Source: Mesocentrotus franciscanus
Taxonomy: Eukaryota > Echinodermata > Echinoidea > Camarodonta > Strongylocentrotidae
Assembly: GCA_037976565.1 (NCBI GenBank)
Contig: CP137675.1
Coordinates: 27,657,158-27,721,157 of the forward strand
Direction: 5' to 3'
DNA length: 64,000 nt
This document shows, one piece after another, positions 46,422 through 58,435 of the stretch. A model generated the notes under the pieces. It worked only from the letters and a program-made list of their open reading frames with translations. It was not told the origin of the DNA and searched no databases. The stretch's first letter is position 1. Each line of letters starts with the position of its first letter. A program made the translations under genes and the position numbers.

Positions 46422-49400
46422 CTGATAAAGAACAATAAGGGAAAGTCCAAATGTACACACGATTCGAGTTGAATACCTAAAGCCTGTGAAGGAAAAGAGG
46501 GATTTTATAGATCGTTAGGCATTAGGCCTATATTAATAAGTTTTAACAAAATATGAAAATGAAAATAATTTGCCATCTAAAAGTCTTAAGTGTTCTTAAA
46601 GTTATGTCTCCTATTCTTCATCTTCTATTCAAAGATAAAGTTGAGTTCTGGTCATGCGATTGCATTGTGAAAGACACGGTGTGAAATCGATCAGAAAAGG
46701 TTGATCATCTAGCATATAAGTATTGGTGTGGTCTGCAAGGTTCTGGAATCATCAAAATGATAAGAAATTTGGCCCAGTCTTGGTAAAAGTAACAAGCACT
46801 GTACATAGAAAGATGTATATGGGACTACCCAAACATGTGGCATGAAAATGAAGCCCACATTTTTAAGCTGTTACATGTCATATTTAAAATATAAAGGCAT
46901 TAGAAGAGATATGCTTTTCACGGAACATTTTTTCTCTGATGCTCTTCTACACCTGCATAATAACAATGAAAACGCTCACAAAATATTTTTCATCTCTTTC
47001 CAGAACTCAACCCTCACTTTATAGTCATGTCTCCTATTCTTCATTTTATATTTAAATTGTACTACTTAATGGATTATGATCCTGAATTTAAAGAGCATTC
47101 ATATCGTTGCTCTATCACATAAAAAAGAAAAAAGAGAAGAGACAAATCTTTAAAAAGTACCATTTCTACCCACACCCGACATAATATGTCCCGTTGTTTT
47201 AGGTAACATAAAGATATCCGATCTGACTATGATATAAAAGTAGTGACTACATATTCGTGTACGAGACCAATATCCAAATGAATTTTGAGATGATCCTTTA
47301 AGAAACATGACACACATGCTGCCATGGTGACAGTAAAAATGCTCACCAGCAAAGGTGGGATAGATCCGTTGCAGGAGTCGCTTTATTTTTCCTTTAGGTT
47401 CCACGTTCCTAAAAAGGTAACATCATAGGAGTTTCAACAATTGAAAGAAGTATTATGTCAATGGTATATTGGTGATATTCTTCCATCCACTTTTTACTTA
47501 TTCAGTTTTTATCCTCTTCAAATGATCAAAAGTTTCAAAGAAACTATAAAAATGTGTTATTGTTACATATAATTAATTCAACTATTGAAAGAAGTATTAT
47601 GGCAATGGTATATTGGAAATATTCTTCCATCCACTTTTTCCTAATTCAGTCTTTATCCTCTTCAAATGATCAAAAGTTTCAAAGAAACTATAAAAATGTG
47701 TTATTGTTACATATAATTAATTCAATTACTGAAAGAAGTATTATGTCAATGGTATATTGGTGATATTCTTCCATCCACTTTTTCCTAATTCAGTCTTTAT
47801 CCTCTTCAAATGATCACTCTTATTTCAATTTCATATTGATTGAAGTTAGATTCTAAATTCTCATCTATTTAAAAGGACAAACAGTTTGGAGAATTATTTA
47901 AAGAAAGTAATGATAACAAAAAAACAATTTTTAAAGAAAAGAAAAGAAGACACTATGAAAATATAGTGATACGAAAGAAAAAGTATAAGTTCCCCCTTTT
48001 TCCACAGTTAACAAAATAACTAGTGAATGGGCATCTCTATATTTTTGTAAATACTTTACTTGTATATAATTATTATGATGGTACTATCACATGGAGCACA
48101 TTTCATCGTGTGATGGAGACGGTGTTTGTACTCCCTACAAATGTGGCCCTTAAATATTAGTCCATCTCTTACTAACCTTATTTCTCAATTTCATACACGT
48201 CCTCTGTAACCGTCTAACTATCCGCCAGATAAAGAAACTGGCCAAACCGAAACACGAAATCAGAGACGGAATGTATCTAAGACCGTTCAGTATCCCTTCT
48301 CGGGACTGTCAAAAGCAATGTAACAAGACGTCTATGAAAAGGATGATTAATTTCATAAGGATTGAGCCGTATGATAATGTGTGTAAGCGTAGGCCTATAT
48401 TAGTTAATCGCACTGTAGGCCCTTATTATATTTGTTATCATTTATTTCACTTTCGTTTCGAGTTGAATCAAGGTCACTAAATGTCGGATCATACATTGTA
48501 GTATCAGTGGCGTAGCTGGAAGGAGCATGGGAGCCGGGCGACACTTTGGCACCCCACCCCAAGTCTAATATCAGGAAGACGTTTAGGGGAAAGAAGGAGG
48601 AGAGAGAAATGGTTAGATGAACGTGAAAAGAAGGTTATAGGATCCCCAGACCCCCACCCCCTAATTATCGAACGTGTGGGGTGCATTCCATTCACGAAAC
48701 AGGACCGGGTCCCCCCTCCCTCGTTTTCTTGGCCCACACTACACCACTGTACAGTACTACTCAATAAACAAGTTAAGTTTCACTTACCCCGACAGGGCAG
48801 AGGGTGTAAATATAAACATACATAGCAAGCCTGTGTGAAAGAGAAGAGATAAAATAAAAATCTATTGAGACTTTAATTTCACATGACTTATTTTTATCTC
48901 GCGTTTCATGGCATATTTACCTTTGTTTGGACTTTGGTACATGTATGATACTGTATATTCTATCTGCCCTACCTAACTTGAACATTAATTAATGGTATGG
49001 TATCTAACTTATGAGCAGTTGATTTTGGAGATCATTAAATAGACCTATTTTCCAAATGATAACTTTGATACCGCCAGAATTCGCGACACAACGAGAGACG
49101 TACGCAATAATACAATGAGATGAGTGTTTCATCACTATGAAAAGGATTTTTTTACTATTTTAATTAGTAGCCGACAATCTTCAACTTTCGAAGAATGAAA
49201 AGTGATAAAACATCGACAGTGTTATAAAATATTTAGACATCCAACTCCCTTCCCCCTTTTACCGTATTGCAAAGCATCTAATAGACTCGTAATAATTAAG
49301 TTTAAAAGGTGTTATACATTTACGAAAGGTGTATTAGAGATATTATTAAACAATCATTAAATTGGAGACGAACAAAACTATATAAGAAGAAGAATATTAC

Positions 49401-50758
49401 TGTGGTTTTCTATTGTTACCAGTTACAGGTGAAGACAAACCCAAGGACGTCTGTCAAGAAGTTACTATACGTGATGCACAGCAAAAGAGGGTAGAAAACC
49501 AGACCTGCTATAATGATGCATATATACTTGATGAGGGCCCATACAAGAACTGAATGATTGCAAGAGAGTAAGAAAATGAAAAATGAAGGGAAAAAATGAG
49601 AAGAAGAAACCTATATTTTATTTACGTTCTGTCCGAGTCCAGATTATGTTTTGATAGCGTATTCATGCTAACAGTACATCAAAGCTGATTTCAGATTTGC
49701 AACTATCACATGAGTATTTTAAAATTGGAAGGTTTTTAGGGATAATTTCGAGCAATAACATATCAGACGCACTATTTCTAGCACATATCACTTATACATG
49801 TAGCTATACCTATTATGTTTCCTCAGAGACCATAGAAATTTCTTTATTCTCACTTCGGGGTAGTGAGCAAAAAAAAATGTTGGCACCCGAAAAAATTTCC
49901 CTGCGGGAGGGGTAATTTTTTTTGACTTTGCAAAGAGGCGAAGAAATCAACCAAAATGTTAAAGCATCGACCTACTACTATAGATCAGCATTTAAAGCAA
50001 ATGTTCAGTAAAAAGCATCATTTGAAGCCCCCCATGAGCCAGTTCCCCCTCATGAAATGGATGAAATTTGTTTCCATGCTTAAATTCCATAGATGTGGAC
50101 TAATTCTTGATGATAAAATGTAATTAATACAATATTTAAAACAATCAGTTTAGATTACAAATACACATCACATACCATCTTCTTCTATGTTACTGTCATC
50201 GTACTGTTTCGTAACACACACATAACAGTGCAGTTCGAAATAAATAATGTTAAAACAAAACATACTAGATCAGTTTTGGACGGCGATCCCACTTGAAGGT
50301 GTTTGGTTGGCATCGGCAGAATGTCGCCACAAGAAGGAGAATAATCTATTAGAATAGAAAATCCAACAAACGAATAAGTTATATAAAGGTATGGTACGAA
50401 AGAGATGTCTTTAATATATTATCTATCACTATAAATTAGGTCTTAACACATCTTTTAACACATCTTTGTAGACCGTCACTTTACAGCCTATAATTAATTA
50501 GAAACATAATATTTTGATCGAATGCGGGAAGGAAGCACACACGGCCTCGGTGTTTAAAAAAATAACAGTCGGATTTCTCTCTACGCCTATATATGCATTT
50601 ATCAAAATAATAATATTTTATGACCAAGTACTTACAGTTGGAGGGATATTGCCGGCGATCCAGTAAAACTGCGTGATGCCAGTATCACAAGTGTCCATCG
50701 CTGACCCGTTAGTCAGCTCAGTTTGTACTGTAGTCAAAGACATTGTGCTTTCAGCCAT
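46422..50758 (-). CDS. STRA6: STRA6-like membrane protein, N-terminal half
   Basis: STRA6 is a multipass plasma-membrane receptor that in vertebrates takes retinol from its binding protein. Exon 1 (50636-50758, 41 codons) starts MAESTMSLTTVQTELTNG and has DTC, then WIAGNIPPT. Exon 2 (50266-50345) begins with the membrane helix IILLLVATFC, then QPNTFKWDRRPK. Later exons: 48788-48830 (small, weak), 48177-48237 (FFIWRIVRRLQRTCMKLRNK), 47347-47408 (KGKIKRLLQRIYPTFAG) and 46422-46483 (GFRYSTRIVCTFGLSLIVLY). The last two join in phase and match human LRHCIYTPQPGF followed by a helix ending AIYQ. A 28-bp open block at 50176-50203 may be another exon. The junctions 2 to 4 and 4 to 5 do not agree in phase, so small exons are missing or the gene is broken. 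No second-half exons were found before 36 kb. Confidence 0.65.
47443..47818. repeat. 144-bp tandem repeat, 2.6 copies
   Basis: GAAAGAAGTATTATG begins units at 47443, 47587 and 47731, exactly 144 bases apart, with few differences. It lies in the STRA6-like intron between 47408 and 48177. Confidence 0.92.
48505..48749. mobile_element. Small hAT-like element
   Basis: Starts CAGTGGCGTAGCTGG and ends CTACACCACTG, which are inverted repeats over the outer 11 bases with one mismatch. The flanking 8-mers (TGTAGTAT, TACAGTAC) agree at five of eight positions, so the target duplication has decayed. It lies in an intron of the STRA6-like gene. Confidence 0.5.
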
Positions 50759-50799
50759 GTTGCTCCTGAATGGATCAGGTTACGTTTGGCTAAAATATA

Positions 50800-52180
50800 G
50801 ACCATAAACTGTCACACGAGCCGATCCACATACAACTATGGATCTTTGCGCTCAACCTCCAAGGAATAACCTAGGCCAGTGCCGTCAAGAACAAACCTAG
50901 GAGCTTTGTCTCCGTATAACAGCATGTACATTATGCTGATCCTGTTATATACGTAGACAAACGGTATCAGCGAATTCTTGCAATTGATGCTATATGTATA
51001 TATATAGTGATTGATTAAATAGTTTTGCTCTTTGCATGTAGACCTATTTATTGAATTATTAAGGACAGTGTTCGAAATATGGGGGCGGGGGATATAGTGG
51101 GAGTACCTTCAATTGTTTAATTTCTGGTATGATATTTTAATGTTAATTATATTTGAAGGCGGCAATTTTTTTGTCACAGCTGGGGGGGGGGGGCATAAAG
51201 TGTTTTCAGTTCATCCCTACCCCTCCCCCACACACACTGAATAAAACGATACTACATCTAAGATGTCTAACAAAACTCTCAATTCGTTGCTGAAATATTA
51301 TTAACAAGAAAAAGGAAACATTGGAATATCGATTTTAAAATAAAGTAAGATATAAAGAACAATAAAATAGAGAATAAAGCAGAATAGGAAATAGAATATG
51401 TTAAGCTAGAAAACAAGACAATATATAGAATCGAATATAAAGTAGAATATGAAGCAGATGATATCTGAATGTATTAGTCTATAATGGTTGATTTAACCAT
51501 TTCTATATTCTAAATGAAGGTTTAGCAATACACGAATTTGCAAAGTGCAGTATTATAGTAAGCATATTCAGGTCCATGCACCTATTCAGGTTCAAGGCAG
51601 GTTTGTGCAATGCATCATAAAATATAAAATGCAAGAGAAAATACAACGATGCATTAATGAAATGAAACCATGGAAACGTTAGGAGAAAACATTTATTACC
51701 ATTAACAACTTATAAATTAAGTATGTAAGATAATTTGTGAGAAGCCGGGGTAAAGTATTCATCAAAAATGTATCGCTGGTACGTAATGTTTATTAAATGT
51801 GGTGAGTGTGTAATTTTCTTCCATGTTCTTATTCTAGTATTCTATATCTTGCTTCTAGGTGTTGCGCTCTTTCCCAATGTTGATCCGTCAAACCATAGAA
51901 AATAACGACAGATGCCCGAAGATTTTGCTTACTCATGTCATTTATCATGACCCTAGATCTGACGTCACATTTACACATATCACCAATAGCATTGAGTCTA
52001 CATTTATCTATATGACCCCTTAATAGGCAGGTTAAAATACCCCAACCCCAACAGAATTGCAACAAAAGGTTTTTCAACGGTTTCCGGTAGTGGTAGAAAT
52101 AACATCCTAAAAATCTTAGAAAATCGGACTCTCGGAATAGGGCATATATCATGATACTATCCATCTTAGCGATGTGATTT
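50800..52180. other. Intergenic stretch upstream of STRA6-like gene
   Basis: AT-rich, with a G-run at 51182-51193 and several AAGTAGAATAT-like words near 51340-51460. No exon was recognised. The promoter of the gene at 50758 should lie in the first part, but no clear element was seen. Confidence 0.4.
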
Positions 52181-52189
52181 TGGTGCCTA

Positions 52190-53170
52190 TAGCTAGGTCT
52201 GGAGGTCGAATAATCCATTTTACTACTTAATATGGGTTATGGCCACCAGGACACCTGGAAATCCAAGATGGCGTCCAAAATGGCTGCCAGTCTCCTAACT
52301 ATTTACAGTAAAGCTCTAATTAGCGAGATTAAAATATGTTTTAGTAGTCAGTCTATTCACTGGCAAGCTTTGAATTATCATAAGGGTTTAGAGTAGCATA
52401 ATATGAACAATACAAAATATGGCCGCCATTTTGTAATAAAAAAATGGCCGCCAGAAACCGAAATTAGCTTTAAAGATACTATGTCCCTTTTGCAGCCAAT
52501 ATCAAATTCTGTAGAACTTTGCAGGAATTATGAATATGTCATGTATGTCATATCTGTGAAATTGAAATGTTAGCAGTGTCCTAATATTCAAATTCTGCAA
52601 GAAAACCCGTTTACTTGATAGATTCATGGAGCTAGAACAGATTTCACTGTCAGACACTATTGAGTGACTGACTGGCTTTTTTCATCTTTGGTAATAACAT
52701 ACATAAAATGAGCTGTAAAGGGTACGTGAGCATTTGTCTACATCAATAACCCACTTCTTGTAATGGCCAAAATTAAACTGATTGAATCTTTGCGCAGCAT
52801 AAAACGTACGACCATTCGGTACAATGGTCTGAAAAATCAGACTATTACTTACTGGCTCTATAGCTCCTAAGTCGATTCGACAACTAATAGTCGTTATTTT
52901 CCCACTTAAAGACATTTTCAAGCCCCTTTTTTAGGGAAGTTCTAAATTAGTATTGTCTTTCAAATGCCGTTAGAATCTAACCTTTTCATTTTTTGGCCTG
53001 CAAATGGGACATAGTACCTTTAAATCGTGATATATATATATATATATCTAAGAGCTATAATTTTGGTGTCTATACCTAGGTTTCGGGGGTCGAAAAATTC
53101 GTTCATACCACTTACAATGGGTAATGGCCACCAGAATACTTAAAAATCCATGAAGGTGTCCAAAATAAGC
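52190..53170. repeat. Diverged repeat pair flanking a TIR element
   Basis: 52190-52290 and 53071-53170 share TTTGGTG.CTATA.CTAGGT, GGTCGAA.AAT.C, and TAATGGCCACCAG. A family 4 TIR element lies between them. Confidence 0.6.
52469..53024. mobile_element. TIR element family 4, copy 2
   Basis: Left end TTTAAAGATACTATGTCCCT and right end GGGACATAGTACCTTTAAA are inverted repeats. TTTAAA at both ends may include a TTAA target duplication. There is no transposase frame. Confidence 0.8.
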
Positions 53171-54049
53171 AATAACTACCTAATATAGCTCATAAATTAC
53201 GGCGCGCGGGGGCGCGTGACACTTTTTCTGACACCGCGGACCAAAATAAACACATTTTCGGGGCAATGTGGCAAGGAAAAAAAACGGCTATAACATTGAA
53301 ACAGGCTAAAGATGGCAGCCAAATCTGGTATCAACTTAAAGCTTAGACATCAGAGAAAAAGTTGGTAATAAAATTAAACTGGAAATCCCTGGAAATCTAA
53401 ACATTTCCTCTGAATTTATAAAAAACATGGATAATTAGTCCATTTTTCAGTGAATTACCCTATAATATATTATGAAGATTGTGTTTCTATCCATTTTTAA
53501 CCCATTCATGCAGTGAAATGAACTATCAGGAATATGTGAGAGCAATTTCATATCAATACCTTTAAAAAATCCATGTTAAATTGAAAGATTTATAAAAATA
53601 AGTCACTTTTGCACTAAAACTGTGAATATGTAAGATTTTGCTGTTTGAACGAGTAAATTTATACCCTTATTGTGCATATCGGAATTAAATATTTTACTGA
53701 GGTATTATTCAATGTACATGTATTATCTTCCAACTGGGCAAGAAAAAAAAATCACCAAAAATGAGTTTTGGCGCACTTTGGCTCCTCCCTTGGGCCACTG
53801 TGCGTCGGTCTTGTGAACGCCATAAAAAAAAAAGTTACAGCACAGTAATAGACCGGAGGCGGCTGGCCCATGAGAGTGATGAGACTGTAGAACTCCCCGG
53901 AGGGATTGTACCTTTTAACTTTACGATCAACGAGGAAAAAACCACACAATCAAACAATAAAGTTATATAATTGATATCAACAATTTAATATAATCACACG
54001 AGTATAATCGTTCGGGCACACCCAAATATACACAATAATCAAGAATCTA

Positions 54050-54475
54050 ATGGAGGGACCCCCCCCCCCACCCCCACTCAGTGTTATTTAGGATATGCGT
54101 ATGCTTGTTCCCTCCCTTTGAAAGCACCCCCTATCTCAGGACTGCCAACATTTCTGAACCCCCCTTTAGCGGGCTTTTCCTGCCTTGGAGACCCCTCTAA
54201 ATCCGGAACACTGCTCAATGTACCCCCTATCTATGATATTCAAGATATTTTATGACCCCCTTTTTAAATTTCTCAGGAGTCCAAAGAGAGAGAAAGAAAC
54301 AACACCCCCTTTTTAAAGAAATCTCCGGGTGAAAAGTCAAATACATCCCCTCTTTTTACAATTCTCGGGCCGGACTTTTTCGCGCAAAAAGTACCCCTTT
54401 ACAGGAGATTTTGGGAACACGAATGAATGCGATCCCTCCGACCCCGGAGTGGGGGGAGTGGGGGCTGGGGAGCGA
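54050..54475. repeat. C-rich low-complexity repeat
   Basis: Flanked by GGAGGGACCCCC (54053) and GATCCCTCCGACCCC (54430). The inside repeats CACCCCCT.TTT and related words every 50-60 bases. It may be the inside of a non-autonomous element; terminal repeats are imperfect. Confidence 0.45.
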
Positions 54476-55689
54476 ACAACTCTCTCAGACGTCAATAATT
54501 AACATAAAAATAATAGTGATCACTGGATGAAATAATCAACTGGATCGTATCAAGGGAGTATGAAACTCACGTCGAAAACTGAATACACAAATATAATCAA
54601 TCATACAAAAACAACAATAATCAATCATAAAAAATCAAGCAAAAAAGGATCATTAAATACTTCAGCAAAGCGTCCAAGAAAAATTAATCAAACCAAATCA
54701 GCATCCACGACGAGGTCATGAAATGACGATGATGAAAACGATGAGGGCGATGATGACAGCGATGATGACGAAGGCTATGATGAAGACGGCGATGTCGTTG
54801 ATGATATTTGATGAGCAAGTCCCCTGCCAGAGGCGCAGGGAACAAAGTCGTTGAGCCCTCGTTGGACGAAAATTTGACCGGCACGATAAACGAAGCACAG
54901 TAACAAACTGTGTGTACCGATAAAAAAAAAATCCCTCTGATTTCCACATGGAAAATCAAAGCGAAGCCCCAATCACCACTGGAGCGTGATTGGTTGAATT
55001 ATAATTTGAAATACGCGTATACAATAACGTGTCAGTATACACGCTGTACGTCATTATGAAAAGTCTACGTCATAATAGAATATATTACAAACTAGACAGA
55101 ACCGGTTGGAACATGTCTGCAAAGCCAGATAGGCGGAGTGGAAAAGTACCACGCAAGGGAAAGCCGCCATTTTGAAAATAGGAAAGCATTACGTATTAAA
55201 CATGTACTAGCAGGACCCGTGGAAAATCCACGGGATTCTAGGGATCGAGGGTGGGGTTGAAAATAGATATGTGCTAACGATTATTATTATCGATATTATT
55301 ATATATTTTTTTTTTTTATAATTTTTTTTTTAATAATATTTTTTAAAGATAATTTCTTTTTATCATTTTATAATTTTTCTTCTTCTTTTCATTAATATTG
55401 TACTCGTTAGAATATCAACCTTTTGTTTCCTGTCCCATGTCATTTTGAATTTTTTTTTTATAAATATGTATCATGTAATAAAACTTGAAAATTGGAAGAA
55501 AACAGTGAAATCAATAAGTTGTAATTAAAATTGATGCATATATTTTAGACTAATACTTTCTTTTACTTTCGTTAATTACGATTATTGTCGTCACTTAAAT
55601 TCGTTCCTTCTTTTTCACTATCCCTTTCCGGATCCTCACTCTCGTTATCTATACGAATATTGTTGTCATGCATGCACTGAAAATAATAT

Positions 55690-55875
55690 ACAAATATACA
55701 AATATAAAATGACACTCGAGGATCTAGCTAAAACTATTCGCATCGAAGGAACATCAAATCGTATTATATTCTCCCGAGGGCCATCGCGGCCCGAGGGAGA
55801 ACAGTACTATTGATGTTCCTGAGTGCGAATAGTTTTAGCTTGTTCCGAGAATGAGTCATTGTATATTTGTTTTAT
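55690..55875. repeat. Large imperfect palindrome (foldback)
   Basis: The arms AAATATACAA, GCTAAAACTATTCGCAT, GGAACATCAA and CTCCCGAGGGCC are each mirrored by their reverse complement around 55783. The predicted stem is about 90 bases with a GC-rich top (GGGCCATCGCGGCCC). Confidence 0.85.
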
Positions 55876-55887
55876 ATCCCTTCCACC

Positions 55888-57314
55888 CAGGCGCGGATCA
55901 AGGATTCCTAAGGGGGGGGGCCCAAATTTGAAGTTATGCGAGCCAAATATTGGTACGTAATGAGCAAAAACGTTTTTTTTTTTTTTGGGGGGGGGGAGGC
56001 CGGGGCAGACAAAACATCCGCATCACCCCACTCTTACATGCAAGCCCCGCTCAACGTTTTCATAGTGATTCGGGGTCAAGGGCGGAGCCCCAGAAGCTCA
56101 GGGTTTTAGGCATTAAATTACGGTCAGATAAGCATCCAGGGGTCCGCCTTAGGGCCATTGAGTGGGTCCAGGGGGCAGAGCCACCGGAAGTTCAGGGTTT
56201 TTAGGCATTTAATTACGGTCAGATGAGTATAATTTGATACCTTATTTGTGGCACTGGCAGGTCACTCATTGGCGTGGGGTCCAGGGGGCGGAGCCCCAGA
56301 AGCTCAGGGTTTTAGGCATTTAATCACGGTCAGATGAGCATATTTTGATACCTCATTATTTTGTGACACTGGCAGGTCACTATTTTTCTTTCTTTCTCTC
56401 TTTCTTTCTATTTCTCTTTAATATACTTTTCCACAAAAAGTGGGGAGGGGTGGAGCTCGAGCCCCCGAGCCCTGCCATTCCGCGGACCCTGACATGTAGG
56501 CCTCTAAATAAGTATATTTTTGCCCGACTGTAAATTTGGGAATTTGTCATTTTCCAACAAACGCATCAAAAGTATAATGTACTAAAAATCTCGGAAAATT
56601 ATGTCATTTCAGCAACATTTGTAAATCACCGGTATCGAATTAGAAATAAACCACGTTTAAATTTCATTTGGGGCAGGCCCCAAGCACCCAAGCCCCCGTC
56701 AGTATGCAAGCGCCCCCCCCCGATCTACACCTTGTTGGCGGGAAAAATCGCAACTGATCTCCCCTACCTTTCTTCTTTCTCTTTTTTTTTCTTTCCCTTC
56801 CCTTCTTTCTCTCTCTTTTAGGAGTGCTGGGGGAAGGGACGCAAACCGATTCACACGTTTTGGCGGGATTAATCGCAACTGATCTCCCTTCTTTTCACCC
56901 TTTTCTTTTCTTCTTACTCTTTTTTGTTCCATTTTAGCTCTCTTTTGTTGGCGGGGCGGGGGCCGGGAGAGGCAAGGTTTTTGGCCCTCGATTCACAACT
57001 TGTTGGCGAGAAAATTGCAACTGATATCCCCTTCTTTTCCTTTCTTCCTCTTTTTTCTTTCTCTTTATCTCCTCTTTTCCTTTTTCTTTCCCTTTCCTTC
57101 CTTCTCTCTTATTTTGTTGATGAGGGGTGGGGAGGCAACAGCCTGGGAGGCAAGGCCCTTTCGCGCCCCCATCTCCTTCTTATTTACACCTTTTCTTTTC
57201 TTCTTCCTCTTCTTTCTTTCCCTTTCTCTCCTCTTTCCCTTCTTTTCCTTCTCTCTCTCTTTTTTTTTCTTTGCTGGGAGGGGACCAAGGCCCCTGCCCC
57301 TGGATCCGCGCCTG
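55888..57314. mobile_element. 1.43-kb non-autonomous hAT-like element with 8-bp target duplication
   Basis: Begins CAGGCGCGGATCAAGG and ends CCTGGATCCGCGCCTG, flanked by perfect CTTCCACC copies (55880-55887, 57315-57322). The inside has three copies of a unit with GGGCGGAGCCCCAGAAGCTC and TTACGGTCAGATGAG (56070-56360), then three of a unit with TGTTGGCG and AATCGCAACTGATCTCCC (near 56735, 56860, 57000). There is no transposase. The polypyrimidine frames inside are spurious. Confidence 0.85.
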
Positions 57315-57898
57315 CTTCCACCTGTAGGCCTATCATTCCTTGCACACTTCTGTAATAGCATGTACGTACCGTACTCACATTCACATCACATTCAAAAAGA
57401 AATAAAAGAAAACAACAATTGCACGGCTCAAACATGAAACATTGAATGATCTAAATACACGCTATATACAGGTACTACATGCAGTATAGCTAGAGTGCTG
57501 CAGTTACTGCATAGGTTAAATTGCATTGTGTGAGCGCCGTGACTGGCCTGACACCGCGGGAGTTGCCCGTGCGGAGGCATGTGATATTACCTAAGCTCGC
57601 TGAATTTTTCTTCTCTTCAGTTATATGGTCTCGACATTTACAATCTATTTGCGTTATTATTGTTGTGATTTCAATGTAGTTTTCATAAAAGACCAATAAA
57701 GCAGAAGCTTGGACTATGATTATGTTGGCATGGTCCACAGAATTTGTACAAATATATTCAAAGTAAAGATTTTACGCGAAAAATCGGACTGTTTGTGCCA
57801 ATATATTGTAACCGTCGCACGAATTATCTCGACTGTGTGTGTACGTGTGTGAGCGTAGAACCACGTATTACGTTGACGTCAGTTTGGCTGATGCGTAT

Positions 57899-58124
57899 AT
57901 ATAGCAAGATGCCTCACACGGGATAGGCCCAACCCATCGCATCATGCATGTGCTACGCTACATGACGTGAGTGGAGTGTCTCTTGATAAAGTATCTCTTT
58001 GATCAGACTGCATATAGCAAGATGCCTAACACGGGATAGGCCCTACCCTTTGCGACGTGCATATTTGCTACAACACATCATGGACTGGACTGTCTCTTGA
58101 TAGTGTGATCTCTTTGATTAGACG
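57899..58124. repeat. 113-bp direct tandem duplication
   Basis: Two units, from 57899 and about 58013, share ATAGCAAGATGCCT.ACACG, GGATAGGCCC, and TGTCTCTTGATA. They abut the GC-rich island. Confidence 0.85.
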
Positions 58125-58435
58125 TGCAGAGGGCGGGTGCACGCCTCGCCGACTCACTCGCGGGTTTGTCGCCTCCTTGCACGGACGACGCCGGCCGTGC
58201 TCTCGTCCGCCCGTCCTCCCGGGACTCCGAAACCACCTCTATAACGACATGGACGGCGACCACGGGGTCGACGTGGCACGCGACATGCCCGATCCCATCC
58301 GCTCGGAATTGTGTCGCCGTTCCCGCCCCACGGCAGAGGCGGGCAGGGTCGAGGAAAGACGGGTTTGATGTCAAAAAATTCACATTGGCAGACCGTTACG
58401 TACCCCCCGCGGCGATTTTGCGTATTAATATATAG
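58125..58435. other. GC-rich island of unknown origin
   Basis: About 300 bases with much higher G+C and CpG content than its surroundings; four frames on both strands stay open for about 100 codons. No frame resembles a known protein. It could be a transferred spacer (for example ribosomal DNA), a retroposed piece or a CpG island. Confidence 0.4.

Noticed and set aside
50176..50203. 28-bp block between good splice sites as a certain STRA6-like exon
   Set aside because: It is open only in phase 0, whereas the preceding exon ends in phase 2; it is kept only as a possibility.
56924..57437. Leu/Phe/Ser-rich 143-145 codon frames as a membrane protein
   Set aside because: They lie in polypyrimidine blocks of a hAT-like element and are repetitive.
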